Assembly: GCA_964517665.1 (NCBI GenBank)
Contig: CAZFCY010000111.1
Coordinates: forward strand, 1-16,592
DNA length: 16,592 bases
Direction of reading: 5' to 3'
DNA from: Congregicoccus sp964517665
GTDB lineage: Bacteria; Verrucomicrobiota; Verrucomicrobiia; Opitutales; Opitutaceae
The position numbers and the translations under genes are program-made. A model generated the notes under the pieces. That model saw only the letters and a list, made by a program, of their open reading frames with translations. It was not told where the DNA came from and did not search any database. The number at the start of each line of letters is the position of its first letter. The first letter of the stretch is position 1. Below, one piece after another: positions 14,094 through 16,592 of this stretch.

Positions 14094-16592
14094 TCAATCC
14101 TCCACGGCGGGGCCGAGCAGTTCGAGCGCGGCGTTGCTGTTGAGCGTGAGGCGGTCGGAGCCGAGGCCGCCGACGATCGAGCTGTTGCCGTTGATCGTGA
14201 CCTGGCCCGCCGGCGCCGCGACGTAACCGTCGATCGTGCCGCCGCTGTTCAACGCGAGGTTGCCGTGGACGTGGAGCGTGAGCCATTCCGGATGCGCGGC
14301 CGAACCCATCGCGCCGCCGTTGACGTTGAAGCCGTTGGCGACCACGACCAGCGCCGGCCCGACGACCTGCACCTGCGCGTTGTTGTTCAGCGTCAGGTTC
14401 TCGAAATGATAGACCGAGGGCGTCGTCGCGCCCGGCACGCCGAGGATGAAGCCGCCATTGCCATTGACCGCAAATCTCCCGTAGGCCCCGGCCGGCGCTT
14501 CGAACTGGCCGGCGTTGTTGTTGAGCGTGAGGTTGCGCACCGTGGACCAGTCGCCCACCGACTGGCTGGCGTTGTTTATTGTCACATTGCGCGTGCCGCT
14601 CGTCGCAACGGGCGCCGCGGCGACAGGGAGCGGCGCGGGATCGGTCCGGCGCACGACATGGCCGAGCGAGGTGTTGCCGTTGAGCGTGATGTTATAATTC
14701 GACGGCGACGCGCCGCCGCCGCCTTCGATCGTGCCGCCGTAGACGGGCGAGCCGTTGAGCTTCACGGTCGGCGTGCCGGGCGCGAACAGGCTGCCGGTGA
14801 CGACGGTGTTGCCGTTGAGCGTGGTGTTGAAACCAAGCATCTGCTGGATCGAACCGACGACGTCGGAGCTGTTGAGCGAAGGCCCGCGATTCACCAGCGC
14901 GACCGCGGCGATCGACAGCGTGGCCGCGTCGCTCGACGTGGCGCCGGCGGCGTTGGTCACGACGACGTGATAACTGCCTATATCATAGCCCTGCGCGTTC
15001 GCGATCGTGAGCGTGGCATTCGTTTCGCCCGCGAGCGGCTCGCCGTCCTTGAACCACTGGTGGCTGGAGGCGGGTGATTCGCCGATCGTGACCAGGAACG
15101 TCACCGTGCCGCCGAAGAGCACGGTCGCGTCCTGCGGCGACTCGAGAATGATCGGCGGACCGTAGACCTTGAACGTCACATCGTTCGCGCCGACGAAGAA
15201 CGCGCCGGTCAGGCCGGGCGCGAGCGTGTCGAAGCTGAAATCCTCGGCGGTGAAATCGGTCGAATCAAACGTCACGAGCGTGTAGGCGCTGCCGATCGCG
15301 ATGCCGGAACCGGCGTTGAACACGAACGGATGCGGCTCGTCTCCACCCTTCGTGAACGCGCCGGCGAGCGCGAGGTGGTTGGACGTCGCGTCGAGATCGA
15401 ACGCGAGGGCGCCGCCGGCATTCCAAATCAGCGATTCGACCGTGAGGACCGAGCCGGGCGTGGCCGTCCCGGGCATGACCGTGCCGCCGGAGTTCAGGAG
15501 GACCGGGCGATTGATCGCGCCATCGCCACTGAGGAAGCCGGTGTCATTTACCGTGAGGTCGCCGCCGGCCCCGAGGCTGCCATCGACCTCGAGCGCGCCG
15601 CTGTTCACCGCGACCGCGCCGGTGAAGGTGTTCGCGCCGCCGAGCGTGAGCCGTCCCGCGCCCGTCTTCGTGAAGCCGCCCGCGCCGCCGATCACGCCCG
15701 TGAGCGTGATCGTGCGGGCCACGTCGGCGGCGTCCGCGGCCTGGATCGCGATGTTTCCACCGTTCGGGAATATCAAGTCCACCGCGCTCGACCAGTCGGC
15801 CTTCGCGCCAAGGATGCCGCTTTGCAGGTTGATGGTTGTCGTGGGCGTGCCCGTGCGCGCGAGGCCGCCCGCGCCGAGATAGAGCGCGCCGCCGCGAACG
15901 TTGACCGTGGCATTTCCGTCCGTGACGTCGCTCGCGCCGATCGAAAGGATTTCGGTCGTCGCCGTGCCGCCGTCGAAGCTGGCGACGGTGGTGTTGCCAT
16001 TGCGGCGGGTGAGGATGATGCCCTCGGCCGTGTCTGTGACGACGAGCGTGCCGTCATCGATCACGCGCATGGCGCCGCCGCGCGTGCTGTTGTCGAGATC
16101 GCCCACGCGCACCGGGCCGTTGACGAGGAGATGGCCGCCCTCGACGGACATCACGCCGTTCGAGTTGTTCGTGCCGAGGCCGACGACTCCATTCACCGTG
16201 ACGTCACCCCCGGCCACGACAAAGCCCGCGCCGAAGTTGAGGTTGTTGTCGTTGCTGCGCGGAAGGTTCACGCCCGTCGCGGTCACCGTGCCGCCGTTGA
16301 CGCGGAGGAGGCCGCCGGCGGAATTGTTTGTCGCGAGCGTGGCGAACGCGCCGATGCCCGAATCCACGATCAAAGCGGAGCCGCCGCCGGCATTGACCGT
16401 GAGCGTGCCGGTGGCGGTCAACGTGCCCCCCGTCAGATTCAACCGCGCGCCGCCGGATGATATATCCACGGTGGTCGCGGACACCGTCGCGCCCGCGTCC
16501 ATGCGCAACGTCCCGGCGGTGACGCCGATGGAGCCCGTGAGTGCGTTTGGCCGCGTCAGGACGAGCGTGCCCGGACCGAGCTTGGCGAGGCC
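14094..16592 (-). CDS. Autotransporter-associated beta-strand repeat protein with Ig-like domain (N-terminus outside window)
   Basis: The open frame enters from the window end and gives the last 832 residues of a much larger protein. The first part (to about 15200) is Gly/Thr/Asn-rich beta-helix sequence. It contains at least two autotransporter-associated repeats: LAKLGPGTLVLTRPNALTGS at the window edge, and FTKTGAGRLTLGGANTFTGA near 15610-15690. An Ig-like domain follows (about 15165-14910; ESPQDATVLFGGTVTF, HQWFKDGEPLAG, GSYHVVVTNAAG). The C-terminal 270 residues hold many LNGN/LNNNA/INGNSS motifs, as in bactofilin-like or polymer-forming domains. There is no outer-membrane beta-barrel and no PEP-CTERM sorting signal; the chain ends ELLGPAVED. 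A surface or extracellular matrix role is inferred. The true start, and any signal peptide, are not visible. Confidence 0.87.
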   Translation of the reverse strand, partial: GLAKLGPGTLVLTRPNALTGSIGVTAGTLRMDAGATVSATTVDISSGGARLNLTGGTLTATGTLTVNAGGGSALIVDSGIGAFATLATNNSAGGLLRVNGGTVTATGVNLPRSNDNNLNFGAGFVVAGGDVTVNGVVGLGTNNSNGVMSVEGGHLLVNGPVRVGDLDNSTRGGAMRVIDDGTLVVTDTAEGIILTRRNGNTTVASFDGGTATTEILSIGASDVTDGNATVNVRGGALYLGAGGLARTGTPTTTINLQSGILGAKADWSSAVDLIFPNGGNIAIQAADAADVARTITLTGVIGGAGGFTKTGAGRLTLGGANTFTGAVAVNSGALEVDGSLGAGGDLTVNDTGFLSGDGAINRPVLLNSGGTVMPGTATPGSVLTVESLIWNAGGALAFDLDATSNHLALAGAFTKGGDEPHPFVFNAGSGIAIGSAYTLVTFDSTDFTAEDFSFDTLAPGLTGAFFVGANDVTFKVYGPPIILESPQDATVLFGGTVTFLVTIGESPASSHQWFKDGEPLAGETNATLTIANAQGYDIGSYHVVVTNAAGATSSDAATLSIAAVALVNRGPSLNSSDVVGSIQQMLGFNTTLNGNTVVTGSLFAPGTPTVKLNGSPVYGGTIEGGGGASPSNYNITLNGNTSLGHVVRRTDPAPLPVAAAPVATSGTRNVTINNASQSVGDWSTVRNLTLNNNAGQFEAPAGAYGRFAVNGNGGFILGVPGATTPSVYHFENLTLNNNAQVQVVGPALVVVANGFNVNGGAMGSAAHPEWLTLHVHGNLALNSGGTIDGYVAAPAGQVTINGNSSIVGGLGSDRLTLNSNAALELLGPAVED

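Overview
The window is a high-GC, densely coded piece of a bacterial chromosome. It looks most like Verrucomicrobiota (Opitutaceae-type). That placement is an inference from gene content: autotransporter-associated beta-strand repeats joined to a Verrucomicrobia-style Ig-like domain, a GH28 enzyme, and many short palindromic or tandem intergenic repeats. No rRNA or tRNA is present to confirm it. A run of ten N at 11805-11814 shows that this is a draft or metagenome-derived scaffold.

Layout. (1) 1-2782, minus: a large secreted protein whose 3' end lies outside the window. It has a signal peptide, a metzincin zinc-protease domain with the full HExxHxxGxxH motif, an RCC1-like repeat region and the start of an Ig-like domain. 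(2) 3050-3709, plus: ribulose-phosphate 3-epimerase. (3) 6614 down to 3808, minus: a two-gene ABC unit, ATPase then a long substrate-binding protein, joined by an ATGA overlap and with no permease gene beside it. (4) 6720-7992, plus: a small secreted TPR-like protein overlapping hypoxanthine phosphoribosyltransferase. (5) 8122-11087, plus: a class I SAM methyltransferase, a MATE-family efflux pump and a stand-alone cyclic-nucleotide-binding-type domain protein. (6) 12080 down to 11275, minus: a metallophosphoesterase interrupted by the N gap. (7) 12291-13928, plus: a GH28 polygalacturonase-like enzyme with signal peptide. (8) 14094-16592, minus: the C-terminal 832 residues of a giant beta-strand-repeat surface protein that continues past the window end.

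The genes do not form one pathway. Housekeeping metabolism (rpe, hpt) alternates with export and surface functions (protease, GH28, repeat protein, MATE, ABC transporter). The secreted enzymes suggest an organism that works on plant or algal polymers; this is inference.

The most unusual content is between the genes. Several start codons are preceded not by a Shine-Dalgarno site but by a G-poor, C/T-rich leader. Three of these leaders are built from gene-specific tandem repeats with units of 14, 13 and 7 nt. There is an 18-bp perfect inverted repeat, a hairpin pair that can fold two mutually exclusive ways, a stem that encloses the MATE start codon, and a 16-bp-arm palindrome that forms codons 4-21 of the ABC binding-protein gene. 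No CRISPR array, IS element, prophage or defence system was seen.
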